NCBI GenBank assembly: GCA_048270225.1
Contig: JBLWTG010000006.1
Location: 1 to 64,000 of the forward strand
Source: Allopusillimonas sp048270225
Lineage (GTDB): Bacteria > Pseudomonadota > Gammaproteobacteria > Burkholderiales > Burkholderiaceae_B
DNA: 64,000 nucleotides
Reading direction: 5' to 3'
Shown here: piece by piece, positions 52,237 to 61,116 of the stretch
How positions within the stretch are numbered: position 1 is the first letter of the stretch
Layout of the letters: every line of letters begins with the position of its first letter
The notes under the pieces: model-generated
The model's input: only the letters and a program-made list of their open reading frames with translations
Told to the model about the DNA's origin: nothing
Database searches by the model: none
Program-made: the position numbers and the translations under genes

Positions 52237-52262
52237 TCGGCCTGCACTTTCTGTTGTAACAC

Positions 52263-52295
52263 TGCAAACGGGGCCTTTGTCGGGCTCCGTTTGCA
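52263..52295 (+). other. 13-bp hairpin between rplT and pheS
   Basis: TGCAAACGGGGCC (52263-52275) pairs with 52283-52295 along 13 positions including one G-U, around a 7-base loop. Only TTT follows, so termination would be weak. It lies where E. coli has the pheM leader and attenuator, but no Phe-rich peptide is visible. It may instead be an RNA processing or partial termination site. Confidence 0.6.
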
Positions 52296-52312
52296 TTTGG
52301 ACACGCGACACT

Positions 52313-53335
52313 ATGACACCTCCGGTCGACGACCTGATTCTTCAGGCTAAAGAACTGTTCGCACAGGCGCCCGACGCCGCTGCGCTCGAAAACGCCAAAG
52401 CCCGTTTCCTGGGCAAGCAGGGCGCGCTGACCGCCATGCTCAAGGGGTTGGCCAAGCTGGACCCACAGCAAAAGAAATCCGAAGGCGCCCGCATCAATCT
52501 GCTCAAGCAGCAGATCGAAAGCCTGCTCAATGAGCGTCGTGCCGGGTTGGCCCAGGCAGAGCTGGACAAGCGCCTTGCCGCGGAAACCATCGATGTCACC
52601 CTGCCGGGCCGGGGCAGGTCGCTGGGCGGCATACATCCCGTGATTCAGACTTGGCAGCGTGTGGAGGCCATTTTCCGGTCCATAGGTTTCGATGTGGCCG
52701 ACGGTCCCGAGATCGAGAACGACTGGACCAACTTCACCGCCCTGAACAATCCCGAAAACCACCCTGCACGGTCCATGCAGGACACGTTTTACGTGGATAT
52801 GAACGACGCTCAGGGGCTGCCTCTGTTGCTGCGCACGCACACCAGCCCCATGCAGGTGCGCTACGCGCGCATGCACAAGCCGCCCATCAAGGTGATCGCC
52901 CCGGGGCGTACTTACCGAGTGGACAGCGACGCCACGCACTCGCCCATGTTCCATCAGGTCGAAGGCCTGTGGATCGCCGAAGACATTTCCTTTGCTGATC
53001 TCAAGGGCGTGTATACCCATTTCCTGCGTGCCTTTTTTGAGACCGAGGACCTGAGCGTGAGGTTCCGTCCTTCGTTCTTTCCGTTCACCGAGCCTTCCGC
53101 CGAAATCGACATGATGTTCACGTCAGGTCCGAATCAGGGCCGATGGCTTGAAATCTCCGGTTCCGGGCAGGTGCACCCGCAGGTGGTGCGCAATTACGGA
53201 CTCGATCCCGAACGCTACATCGGCTTTGCATTCGGCTCTGGGCTGGAGCGTCTGACCATGCTGCGCTATGGCGTCAACGACCTGCGTCAGTTTTTCGAGG
53301 GTGACTTGCGCTTTCTGCGCCAGTTCAACCGTTAA
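52313..53335 (+). CDS. pheS: Phenylalanyl-tRNA synthetase alpha subunit
   Basis: PheS (340 residues) carries the catalytic site of the alpha2-beta2 enzyme. An N-terminal coiled coil (about 1-85) precedes the class II core with HPVIQTWQRVEAIFRSIGFD, motif 2 (RTYRVDSDATHSPMFHQVEG) and RFRPSFFPFTEPSAEID. The ATG at 52313 gives family length; the open frame begins further upstream in rplT. pheT follows after 32 bp. Confidence 0.97.
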   Translation: MTPPVDDLILQAKELFAQAPDAAALENAKARFLGKQGALTAMLKGLAKLDPQQKKSEGARINLLKQQIESLLNERRAGLAQAELDKRLAAETIDVTLPGRGRSLGGIHPVIQTWQRVEAIFRSIGFDVADGPEIENDWTNFTALNNPENHPARSMQDTFYVDMNDAQGLPLLLRTHTSPMQVRYARMHKPPIKVIAPGRTYRVDSDATHSPMFHQVEGLWIAEDISFADLKGVYTHFLRAFFETEDLSVRFRPSFFPFTEPSAEIDMMFTSGPNQGRWLEISGSGQVHPQVVRNYGLDPERYIGFAFGSGLERLTMLRYGVNDLRQFFEGDLRFLRQFNR

Positions 53336-53367
53336 ACCCCGACAATCACGAACTCAACGAGCGGATC

Positions 53368-55776
53368 ATGTTATTTCCAGAGTCCTGGCTACGCGCTTTT
53401 GTTAACCCCGACATCGACACAGAGGCTTTGTCGCATCGCCTGACTATGGCGGGGCTTGAGGTCGAGGAAACCGAGCCGGCAGCGCCGCCTTTCAGCGGCA
53501 TCGTGGTCGCGCACATCGTCGATATTGCACCGCATCCCGATGCCGACAAGCTGCGTATCTGTCAGGTGGATGACGGCAGCGGCGCGCCATTGCAGATTGT
53601 GTGCGGAGCCCCCAATGCCGCAGCCGGCATCAAGGTGCCGCTGGCACGTGTCGGCGCACAGTTGCCTGGCGGCATGAAGATAGGCGTGGCCAAGATGCGC
53701 GGGGTCGAGTCTTCAGGCATGCTTTGCTCGGCACGGGAGCTAGGTCTTTCACAGGATCACGATGGCCTGCTGGTGCTGGATCCGGCACTGCCCGCAGGAC
53801 AGTCCCTGCGCGAGGCCCTGTCGCTTGATGATACCGTGTTCACGCTCAAGCTGACCCCCAACCGGGCCGACTGCCTGTCCATTCTGGGTGTTGCGCGCGA
53901 AGTGTCCGCGCTCACCGGCGTGCCGCTGTCCCTGCCGGCCTTCGAGCCGGTACCCGTTGCGCTGGAAGACCGCCTGCCTGTCCGCGTCGAGGATCCCGAA
54001 CTTTGCGGACGTTTTGCCGGACGCATCATCCGGGGCGTGAACGCCAGGGCACAGACGCCGTCATGGATGAAAGCGCGGCTTGAGCGGGCAGGGCAGCGAT
54101 CCATTTCCGCCCTGGTCGATATTTCCAATTACGTCATGCTGGAGCTGGGCCGTCCTACGCACGTCTTTGACCTGCAGCGTATCGATGGCGGCCTCACCGT
54201 GCGCTGGGCCAGGCAGGGCGAACAGCTGGCGCTGCTCAATGGCCAGACCATCGCGCTAGAGCCGGATGTGGGGGTTATCTGCGCCGGCGAGCAGATCGAG
54301 AGCATGGCGGGCATCATGGGGGGCGAGGCCTCGTCCGTCACGCTGGACACCACTGACATCTACGTCGAAGCCGCATTCTGGTGGCCGGAAGCCATTATGG
54401 GTCGCGCCCGTCGTTACAAATTCAGCTCGGAAGCGAGCCATCGCTTCGAACGAGGCGTGGATTTTGCTTCCATCCCCGAGCATCTTGAACGCATGACTCG
54501 CCTGCTGGTCGACATCTGCGGCGGACAGGTCGGCCCCGTGGATGATCAGATCATCAATCTGCCTGCGCGCGAGCCCGTCACCATGAGGTTGTCGCGTTGC
54601 CGCAAGGTGCTGGGGCTGGCGCTGGACATCGATGAAGTCGAAGCCATCTTCACGCGTCTTGCGCTGCCGTATCGCGTGCAGGATGACGCCTTTATCGTGA
54701 CGCCGCCTTCCTATCGCTTTGACCTGTCCATTGAAGAAGATCTGATCGAAGAGGTGGCGCGCATCTACGGGTTCGAGCGCATTCCCGATCTGCCGCCCGT
54801 CGCGCGCGCCGACATGCTGGTCGAGCCCGAAACCTTGCGTGGCCCGCACCTGCTCAGGGCGCGCATGGCGGCGCTGGACTATCAGGAAGTCATTAATTTC
54901 GCTTTCGTCGAAGAGGCCTGGGAGCGCGACTATGCGGGCAACCAGGACCCCGTCCGCCTGCTCAACCCCATTGCCAGCCAGCTGGCGGTGATGCGTTCCA
55001 GCCTGATCGGCGGGCTGCTGGCCAATATTGTCCATAACGCCAACCGCAAGCAGAGTCGCGTGCGTGTTTTCGAACTGGGACGAGTCTTTATGCGCGATGC
55101 TGCGGTCACCGATGGGGATCTGGACGTGGCCGGCGTGCGCCAGCCGGTGAGGCTGGCGGGTGCGGCCTGGGGGCCGGCGGTGGACGAGCAATGGGACCTT
55201 CCAGTGCGTCAGGTCGATTTCTACGACGTGAAGAAAGACCTCGAAAATCTGCTCGGCGTGTCGGCAGAAAACCTGGTTTGCGTGGCAGATGTCCATCCGG
55301 CACTGCATCCGGGGCGTTGCGCGCGCCTGGAGCTGGCCGGGCAGACTGTGGGCTGGATGGGCGAAATCCATCCGCGCTGGGCGCAGCAAAGCGATCTTGC
55401 TCATGCGCCAGTGGTTTTCGAGATCGATACCCAAGCCATTTCCGTGGTCTCGCTGCCTGCGCCGACCGAGCAGTCGCGCCAGCCAGTGGTCATCCGGGAT
55501 CTGGCGGTATGGGCCGATGCATCGGTCAGCTATAAAGCGCTGCTGGATACATTTGTGCATACTATCCAATCTGATGATACGCTTGCCATTGTCAAAGACA
55601 TTAAACTATTCGACGTCTGGCGCGACAAAGCGGCGCACACATCCGAGAAAAGCATGGCTTTCCGTTTCTGGCTGCAGGGGCGTGACGCAACATTGGATGA
55701 TGCGACGGTAGAACAATGCCTGGCCAGGTTGCTGGATGCTCTGGTAACCGCCCACGGCGTACGCCAGCGCGCTTGA
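53368..55776 (+). CDS. pheT: Phenylalanyl-tRNA synthetase beta subunit
   Basis: PheT (802 residues) has the tRNA-binding OB domain (about 40-150), the B3/B4 editing domain, the B5 domain (about 400-470), and the C-terminal FDX-ACB domain. It completes the synthetase with PheS. Length is standard. ihfA follows after 9 bp. Confidence 0.97.
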   Translation: MLFPESWLRAFVNPDIDTEALSHRLTMAGLEVEETEPAAPPFSGIVVAHIVDIAPHPDADKLRICQVDDGSGAPLQIVCGAPNAAAGIKVPLARVGAQLPGGMKIGVAKMRGVESSGMLCSARELGLSQDHDGLLVLDPALPAGQSLREALSLDDTVFTLKLTPNRADCLSILGVAREVSALTGVPLSLPAFEPVPVALEDRLPVRVEDPELCGRFAGRIIRGVNARAQTPSWMKARLERAGQRSISALVDISNYVMLELGRPTHVFDLQRIDGGLTVRWARQGEQLALLNGQTIALEPDVGVICAGEQIESMAGIMGGEASSVTLDTTDIYVEAAFWWPEAIMGRARRYKFSSEASHRFERGVDFASIPEHLERMTRLLVDICGGQVGPVDDQIINLPAREPVTMRLSRCRKVLGLALDIDEVEAIFTRLALPYRVQDDAFIVTPPSYRFDLSIEEDLIEEVARIYGFERIPDLPPVARADMLVEPETLRGPHLLRARMAALDYQEVINFAFVEEAWERDYAGNQDPVRLLNPIASQLAVMRSSLIGGLLANIVHNANRKQSRVRVFELGRVFMRDAAVTDGDLDVAGVRQPVRLAGAAWGPAVDEQWDLPVRQVDFYDVKKDLENLLGVSAENLVCVADVHPALHPGRCARLELAGQTVGWMGEIHPRWAQQSDLAHAPVVFEIDTQAISVVSLPAPTEQSRQPVVIRDLAVWADASVSYKALLDTFVHTIQSDDTLAIVKDIKLFDVWRDKAAHTSEKSMAFRFWLQGRDATLDDATVEQCLARLLDALVTAHGVRQRA

Positions 55777-55785
55777 GGAGCACAT

Positions 55786-56112
55786 ATGAAAACCGACCGC
55801 ACGCTGACCAAAGCCGAGCTTGCAGAACTGCTGTTTGATCGCGTTGGCCTGAACAAACGCGAAGCCAAGGATATCGTCGATACGTTCTTTGAAGAAATAC
55901 GTGAATGCCTGGCGCGCGGCTCCGAAGTCAAGCTTTCGGGTTTCGGCAATTTCCAGGTGAGGGACAAGCCGCCCCGTCCCGGTCGCAACCCCAAGACCGG
56001 CGAGATCATCCCCATCGCTGCGCGTCGGGTCGTCACCTTTCATGCCAGCCAGAAACTCAAAAGCACTGTAGAGCTATCCAGCAAGCCTCTGACGGTGTCG
56101 GACCAGCAGTAA
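55786..56112 (+). CDS. ihfA: Integration host factor alpha subunit
   Basis: This HU-family DNA-bending protein (108 residues) begins TLTKAELAELLFDRVGLNKR and contains GFGNFQVRDKPPRPGRNPKT, the beta-arm with the intercalating proline. IHF assists sigma-54 promoters such as that of glnK, among others. It follows pheT closely, the conserved location in proteobacteria. Confidence 0.97.
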   Translation: MKTDRTLTKAELAELLFDRVGLNKREAKDIVDTFFEEIRECLARGSEVKLSGFGNFQVRDKPPRPGRNPKTGEIIPIAARRVVTFHASQKLKSTVELSSKPLTVSDQQ

Positions 56113-56125
56113 ACATATCCTCCGA

Positions 56126-56147
56126 CCGGCGCGTTGCGACGCGCCGG
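56126..56147 (+). other. Hairpin after ihfA
   Basis: A perfect 9-bp stem CCGGCGCGT/ACGCGCCGG (56126-56134, 56139-56147) with loop TGCG begins 13 bp after ihfA. It has no U-tract. It probably marks the 3' end or a processing site of the operon message. Confidence 0.5.
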
Positions 56148-56233
56148 CAATCCAGGCTATAACCGGTCTGTTTCCTCCCCAGATATTTCCGGGATATTCT
56201 CCGTAGACTTATCAACCGGCTTACAATCCGCAC

Positions 56234-56653
56234 ATGAGCACTAGCGAAAACCCTGTTACGCTGCCACCCATTCCGGCAAAACGATACTTCACCATCGGCG
56301 AGGTCAGCGATCTGTGTTGCGTCAAGCCCCATGTCCTGCGCTACTGGGAGCAAGAGTTCACGCAGCTCAAGCCGGTAAAGCGGCGCGGCAACCGGCGCTA
56401 CTACCAGCACCACGAAGTGCTGCTCATTCGGCGCATCCGCGACCTGTTGTATGAGCAGGGCTTTACCATCAGCGGCGCGCGCAATCGCCTTGGCGATACG
56501 CACGATGCAGTGCGCGATCAGGACGCTGCCGTGCGCCTTTCCGGCGCCGAGCTGCAATCGCTGCGCAAGGATCTGGCCGAGGTCAGGGACATGTTGTCGG
56601 CGGCGCTGGGCGACAGTGAGTCGGCCAAGGCAGAGGGCAGCCAGCTGTTCTGA
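56234..56653 (+). CDS. MerR family transcriptional regulator (gene downstream of ihfA)
   Basis: This 139-residue protein has a MerR-type HTH (about residues 15-82; YFTIGEVSDLCCVKPHVLRY and NRRYYQHHEVLLIRRIRDLL) and a short C-terminal helix. No metal- or drug-binding cysteines are seen in the C-terminus. A MerR-like gene in this position after ihfA is common in beta- and gamma-proteobacteria; its target is unknown. Confidence 0.9.
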   Translation: MSTSENPVTLPPIPAKRYFTIGEVSDLCCVKPHVLRYWEQEFTQLKPVKRRGNRRYYQHHEVLLIRRIRDLLYEQGFTISGARNRLGDTHDAVRDQDAAVRLSGAELQSLRKDLAEVRDMLSAALGDSESAKAEGSQLF

Positions 56654-56691
56654 TCTGACGTGCCTGTAACCGTCTGAGCTGTCGTGTCTGC

Positions 56692-57549
56692 ATGATGGAC
56701 TCATACGTCATTGCAGGCGACGCCTCCCAGTCTATGAATCACGCTTGCCTGCGCTCCCGCGCGCTGTCCGCGCTGCTCGAACCCCAGCCTTCCGCCAAGG
56801 CTGCTGCTGCCAGGATGCTGAGTGATACGCTCGATATTGATGCGCAAGCCATCATGGATATGCCTTCGGGCATACCGGGCCGGCCCGATAAGCCTGAACT
56901 TGTGCCGCCGCAGCAGGTCAAGCGTCGTCCGGCGGGCTCAGCGCAGGGCCGCGCGGCGCTCATTCATTCGCTTTGCCATATTGAGTTCAATGCCATCAAC
57001 CTGGCGCTGGATGTGCTCTGGCGTTTTCCAGGGATGCCGGATGCGTTCTATCGGGACTGGGCGCAGGTAGCGCGCGAAGAAGGCCTGCATTTCGAGTTGC
57101 TCAGCACGCACCTTCAGGGCATGGGCCATGCCTACGGCGATATGCCCGCGCATGATGGCTTGTGGGAGATGGCTGAACGCACGCGCCAGGACCTGCTGGC
57201 GCGCCTGGCGCTGGTGCCGCGCACGCTGGAGGCCCGGGGCCTGGATGCTTCGCCCATCGTGCGCGACAAGCTTGCCGATGCGGGGGATGAGGCCGGCGCC
57301 GCCATCATAGACATTATTCTGCGTGACGAAATCGGCCATGTGGCCACCGGAAACCGCTGGTACCGCCATGTATGCGCCCAGCGGGGCCTTGATCCTATCG
57401 CAAGCTTCAGGCAGATAGCGGAGCGCTACCGCGCGCCTCGCCTGCGAGGGCCGTTCAATTTGCCGGCACGCCGGGCGGCCGGTTTCACCGACGCAGAACT
57501 GGATGTTCTGCTGCAGGATGCTGCCGCGCATCATCCGGGCCGCCGCTAA
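56692..57549 (+). CDS. DUF455 family ferritin-like protein
   Basis: This 285-residue protein matches DUF455, a ferritin-like helical bundle. Candidate metal ligands are in CHIEFNAINLALD, EEGLHFELLSTHL and RDEIGHVATGNRWYR, the E-x6-H style pattern expected of a di-iron protein. Its reaction is unknown. The ATG at 56734 (MNHACLRSRALSALL) may be the true start. A hairpin follows before the convergent anti-sigma gene. Confidence 0.82.
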   Translation: MMDSYVIAGDASQSMNHACLRSRALSALLEPQPSAKAAAARMLSDTLDIDAQAIMDMPSGIPGRPDKPELVPPQQVKRRPAGSAQGRAALIHSLCHIEFNAINLALDVLWRFPGMPDAFYRDWAQVAREEGLHFELLSTHLQGMGHAYGDMPAHDGLWEMAERTRQDLLARLALVPRTLEARGLDASPIVRDKLADAGDEAGAAIIDIILRDEIGHVATGNRWYRHVCAQRGLDPIASFRQIAERYRAPRLRGPFNLPARRAAGFTDAELDVLLQDAAAHHPGRR

Positions 57550-57593
57550 GGTCTGGCCTGCCTGAGGCGCGGCCATGGCCTGTCCGCCCGTAT

Positions 57594-57615
57594 CCGGCAA
57601 GGCGCGGCTTGCCGG
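57594..57615. other. Hairpin between convergent DUF455 and anti-sigma genes
   Basis: CCGGCAAG/CTTGCCGG (57594-57601, 57608-57615) is a perfect 8-bp stem with a 6-base loop in the 109-bp convergent gap. It could serve either direction; no long U-tract is present. Confidence 0.45.
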
Positions 57616-57658
57616 GTTCGCTGCGCGATGACGGCGCAGCAGGTCTGGACGAGTGGGA

Positions 57659-59080
57659 TCAGGAACCTGCCTGCGTAGTGTTCTGGGACGATGCGCCCTG
57701 AGGCGAAGTGTCTGCAGCTTCGGGCGCGCCGAAGGTGACCACGCGACCAATGAACAGAACCGGCCCGCTAGGGCTGGAGGTGGGCGATCCGCCGTGAGGC
57801 TCAAGCGTCATTTCGAAATACTGTTCCTTGCCAAGCTCGCCCATGAGCGTCGCGGGTACCGTTATCGGCTTGTTCGGGTCAATGAGACCCATGGAGCGGG
57901 GCTGGGGCAGGGTAGCGTTGTACGTCCATAGCTGCACCGCGGCATCGGCAGGAATATCGCTGCGTACCTGCGGCGACATCAATACATTGCCCTGCGGATC
58001 GAAAGTCACGATCCAGGCCGGCGTGGAACTTTGCCCGGGGGCCTGCAGTATGGCTGCCCTGGTTGGGGCGACCTTGACCACTGTTACGGGCGGCTTGACG
58101 GGCTCCGAGGGCATCAGCGCCAGGGCCAGCGCCAGCGCGGCGAAAACCAGCGTGGTTCCGCGCCAGATCCAGACACTGCTGGACAGTCGGCGCGATTGTG
58201 CGGGCGGCAGTGACGAGGGCTGAGTGATCGGGATTGCTTCGGGCAGCGGCGCGGCAGGGGCTGTTGTGCGAGGAGGTGATCCCGCGCTGCCGCCATCTCC
58301 CAGGGTGTGCTCGACTGTGTGGGGGCGATTGGCCATGCCGGCCGCGGCTGCCGGCGTGGAGGATGCGCCTCGGGCGCTGTCGTGTCTGAGCTGCGTGGGC
58401 GAGGACGTCGGCGATGGCGTGGCCGCTGCAGCGTTGGACTGCGCGGGACGCGAGCGTACGGGATGGGAGGCAACCGGCGCAGGGCCTGGCGCGGAGGGCG
58501 CTGCGCCCGCAGTTGATGGGCGCGTCAGCGGCGTAATCACCGCGCCCGGACCCGAGGCATTACCTGATGGCGGCGCGGCGGCCGGCGCTTTGGATGCGGT
58601 ATGCGTGGCTGGCGCCGCCGTGCTGGCGGCCGGGGAGGGGGCAAGGGCAGGCGGCTGGGCGGGTCGTGGCATTTCGGTCACCACCGGCCTGCTGCCTGCG
58701 GCTGGCGTCGTGGGGCGTTCAGGAGCAGGACGCTCAGTCGGCGTTGTCCGCAAGGCATTGCTCGCGACGCTGCTGTCGGCTGGTTCGCTTTCCTTGGGGC
58801 GCAGGCTGGCAGGCTGGCGGTACAGGCTGGAAGCGGTGGGGACGGCATCGTGGCCCAGCGTGGCCTGTATGCGCTGCAGCAATAGAGGCGAAGGGTCTAC
58901 CGGAGGCAGCAGGTCCGTCAGCTCGAGCAGACTGTTCTCCCAGTTCAGCGCCGTTGTGACTGCGCTATCGTCATGGCTGAGCAACTGATGGGCTCTGGCC
59001 ATGTCGTGCCGGTCGAGCAGGCCCAGCGTGTATTCCGCGATGAGAATGTTATGGCTGTTTGGTGTTTTGTTGCTGCTCAT
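57659..59080 (-). CDS. Anti-sigma factor (RskA/anti-sigma-K type) with long Pro/Ala-rich linker
   Basis: This 473-residue protein has a cytoplasmic N-terminal anti-sigma domain (about 1-80; IAEYTLGLLDRHDMARAHQL). A low-complexity Pro/Ala/Ser/Thr linker (about 85-285) follows, then one membrane helix (about 300-320; FAALALALALM) and a periplasmic RskA-like domain (about 325-460). It should hold the ECF sigma factor at the membrane until a signal arrives. Typical RskA proteins are 230-260 residues, so the linker accounts for the extra length. Its ATG overlaps the sigma stop by 4 bp. Confidence 0.87.
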   Translation of the reverse strand: MSSNKTPNSHNILIAEYTLGLLDRHDMARAHQLLSHDDSAVTTALNWENSLLELTDLLPPVDPSPLLLQRIQATLGHDAVPTASSLYRQPASLRPKESEPADSSVASNALRTTPTERPAPERPTTPAAGSRPVVTEMPRPAQPPALAPSPAASTAAPATHTASKAPAAAPPSGNASGPGAVITPLTRPSTAGAAPSAPGPAPVASHPVRSRPAQSNAAAATPSPTSSPTQLRHDSARGASSTPAAAAGMANRPHTVEHTLGDGGSAGSPPRTTAPAAPLPEAIPITQPSSLPPAQSRRLSSSVWIWRGTTLVFAALALALALMPSEPVKPPVTVVKVAPTRAAILQAPGQSSTPAWIVTFDPQGNVLMSPQVRSDIPADAAVQLWTYNATLPQPRSMGLIDPNKPITVPATLMGELGKEQYFEMTLEPHGGSPTSSPSGPVLFIGRVVTFGAPEAADTSPQGASSQNTTQAGS

Positions 59081-59607
59081 GCCTGACGCAGCTCCCGAAG
59101 CAGACTAAGCCCGACCTGGACCCGGGTTTTGAGTTGCGTTGCAGGCACTTTCATACGTGCGGCAATTTGCTCATAGGTATAGCCTTTGTAGAAAGCCATC
59201 ATGATGGGTTCGCGCTGGCTTTCGTCCAGGCGCGAGAGCGCGTGCAACAGGCTGTGGGGCGGCGCGCCCAGCACATGAGTGGCATCCGGCAGATTATCGG
59301 CCGCCTGGGCATCCAGCAGCGGATTGCGGGCGGCTTGCCGCAGGCGCTTGAGGGCGCGATAGCGCAGGATGCTGTACATCCAGGCCCGGCCTGTGCCGGA
59401 GCCTTCGTCGAAACTGTCCGCATTCTTCCAGATCAGCGTGAACGTATCGCGCAGCAGTTCTTCCGCACTGGCCCGCTGGCCGAGCATGGACAGGCCCAGC
59501 GCAAGCATGCGCGGGGCCTCATGCTCATAAAGCCGCTGAAAGGCATTTTCGTCGCCGCGCGCGCAGGCACGCAGGGCGGCATCGTGGTCAACGGGTACAA
59601 CAGCCAT
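59077..59607 (-). CDS. ECF-type RNA polymerase sigma factor (SigK-like)
   Basis: This 176-residue sigma-70 family protein has region 2 (about 25-90; GRAWMYSILRYRALKRLRQA) and region 4 (about 118-170; AFYKGYTYEQIAARMKVPAT), the ECF layout. It is translationally coupled to its anti-sigma factor. It resembles sigma factors paired with RskA-type anti-sigma factors. Targets are unknown; autoregulation is likely. Confidence 0.92.
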   Translation of the reverse strand: MAVVPVDHDAALRACARGDENAFQRLYEHEAPRMLALGLSMLGQRASAEELLRDTFTLIWKNADSFDEGSGTGRAWMYSILRYRALKRLRQAARNPLLDAQAADNLPDATHVLGAPPHSLLHALSRLDESQREPIMMAFYKGYTYEQIAARMKVPATQLKTRVQVGLSLLRELRQA

Positions 59608-59633
59608 AGATTCTCCGGGATCGCCTTAACACG

Positions 59634-59700
59634 CACGCCCGTGCATAAACGGGCGTGTAATATCTGTATTGTATTAGGTGTGAGCGGCCCGGAAGGTTCC
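59634..59700 (-). promoter_or_regulatory. Upstream region of the ECF sigma gene: hairpin and possible ECF -35
   Basis: A perfect 9-bp stem CACGCCCGT/ACGGGCGTG (59634-59642, 59649-59657) lies in the 105-bp gap before the sigma gene. On the minus strand GGAACC (59695-59700) resembles the GGAAC -35 used by many ECF sigma factors. The matching -10 is not clear. The hairpin could alternatively end the upstream tctC transcript. Confidence 0.3.
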
Positions 59701-59712
59701 AGATTGCAAGCG

Positions 59713-60687
59713 TCAGCTCGGTTCTATGCCTGCCTTCTTGATAATCGCCCCCCATTTTTCTGTTTCTTCCTTCTGAAACTGGGCCAGTTCCTCGGGCGTG
59801 GAGGTGACCGGCTTGGTTCCTGTCTGTGCATAGAACCGGGCGGCGGCATCGCGCGTCGTGGCATTGATCAGCAGATCATGCAGGGTCGAAACAACCTGGC
59901 GCGGCGTGCCGGCCGGCACGTAGGCGCCAAACCAGTAGCCCATTTGATAGCCGGGCACGCCGGCTTCGGCAATGGTCGGCACATCGGGCGCCAGAGGCGA
60001 GGACTGGGGGATGGTCACGCCCAGGGCGCGCAGCTTGCCGGAAGTCACCTGAGGCAGCCCTGTGGCCATGTCGGCCATCATCATGTCGATCTGGCCGCCC
60101 AGCAAATCGGTGATGACCAGCGGATTACTCTTGTACGGGACATGCAGCAGCTGCACGCCTGCCATTTGCTGAAACAGTTCGCCGGCGACCCGGCTGCTTG
60201 AACTGCCGCTGCCGAAAGTCAGTTTGCCGGGATCTTGCCTGGCAAGCTTGATGAAGTCCTGAACCGTCTTGGCCGGAGAGTTCGGGTTCACCACCATGAT
60301 CTGCCCGCCCGTGCCCAGCAGGGTGACGGGCTGGAAATCGGCAACGGGATCATAGTTCAGATGCTTATACAGGTGGGGATTGGCCGCCTGGGAGGTATTG
60401 GTCGTGATCAGCACGCGATATCCGTCGGGGCCGGCGCGGGCGACGTCGGTGGCGCCAATCATGGCGCTGGCGCCTGGCTTGTTTTCGATCACGACGGTCT
60501 GCCCGCTCTGCTCCGTCACGCCCTGGCCGAGTGCGCGCGCCAATTGATCGGTGGCGCTGCCCGCGCCGAAAGGCACGACAAAAGTAATGGGGCGTTCATC
60601 AGGATACTGGGCGTAGGCGGCCAGCGGCGCATACAGCCCGAGCGTGAAGGCCAGTGCAATGGGCTTGGTCAGACGATGATGCAGCAT
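59713..60687 (-). CDS. Bug/TctC family substrate-binding protein
   Basis: This 324-residue protein has a signal peptide (cleaved near YAQ-YPDE) and the Bug pattern YPDERPITFVVPFGAGSATD, then ENKPGASAMIGATDVARAGP. No TctA or TctB lies nearby, so it is one of the many orphan Bug proteins of this bacterial family. It follows the two AtuA-like genes on the same strand after 30 bp, suggesting it captures the substrate of that pathway or its acid. Confidence 0.9.
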   Translation of the reverse strand: MLHHRLTKPIALAFTLGLYAPLAAYAQYPDERPITFVVPFGAGSATDQLARALGQGVTEQSGQTVVIENKPGASAMIGATDVARAGPDGYRVLITTNTSQAANPHLYKHLNYDPVADFQPVTLLGTGGQIMVVNPNSPAKTVQDFIKLARQDPGKLTFGSGSSSSRVAGELFQQMAGVQLLHVPYKSNPLVITDLLGGQIDMMMADMATGLPQVTSGKLRALGVTIPQSSPLAPDVPTIAEAGVPGYQMGYWFGAYVPAGTPRQVVSTLHDLLINATTRDAAARFYAQTGTKPVTSTPEELAQFQKEETEKWGAIIKKAGIEPS

Positions 60688-60717
60688 GTGTGTGTCTCCT
60701 TGTTATAAATTGGGGCC

Positions 60718-61089
60718 TCAGCCGGGAATGTCCGGCAGGCTGGCGGCCAGGTGCCGGGAAATCCGTATTGGAAAATCCAGCAGGTAAAAAGAAAGCGCCT
60801 TGCCGTGGGTGTCCAGATTGAGCGCGCTGTTGACGCCGCCATCCAGAATGTCGTGCAGCACAAAATTGAGCGCGCCGAGCGAGGCCACTTCGTGGCGCTG
60901 TACTCTGCCTGGCTTGCGAAAGGCAAACCATTGCGCCACCGACGACACGCTCAGTTGTTCCCGCAGCAGCGGATAATGAGCCTGGTCGTAGGCAATGACG
61001 CTGATGCATGAAATATCGCCCTTGTCGCCGGTACGGCTGTGCGCCAGGCGGTACAGCGGTATGTCGATCAAGTCTTCGGTTTCGGGCAT
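60718..61089 (-). CDS. AtuA C-terminal-like domain protein
   Basis: This 123-residue protein begins with IPLYRLAHSRTGDKGDISCI and matches the ferredoxin-like C-terminal domain found at the end of AtuA (acyclic terpene utilisation) proteins. GALNFVLHDILDGGVNSALN is a second conserved stretch. It is encoded separately from the N-terminal part, which lies 27 bp upstream on the same strand. The pair would act together as a split AtuA. Confidence 0.85.
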   Translation of the reverse strand: MPETEDLIDIPLYRLAHSRTGDKGDISCISVIAYDQAHYPLLREQLSVSSVAQWFAFRKPGRVQRHEVASLGALNFVLHDILDGGVNSALNLDTHGKALSFYLLDFPIRISRHLAASLPDIPG

Positions 61090-61116
61090 GCGGCAAAATT
61101 TCCTGAAAAGAAGGGA

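Noticed and set aside
52237..52312. pheM-like attenuator leader before pheS
   Set aside because: The hairpin is real but there is no Phe-rich peptide and no U-tract, so peptide-leader attenuation is not supported.
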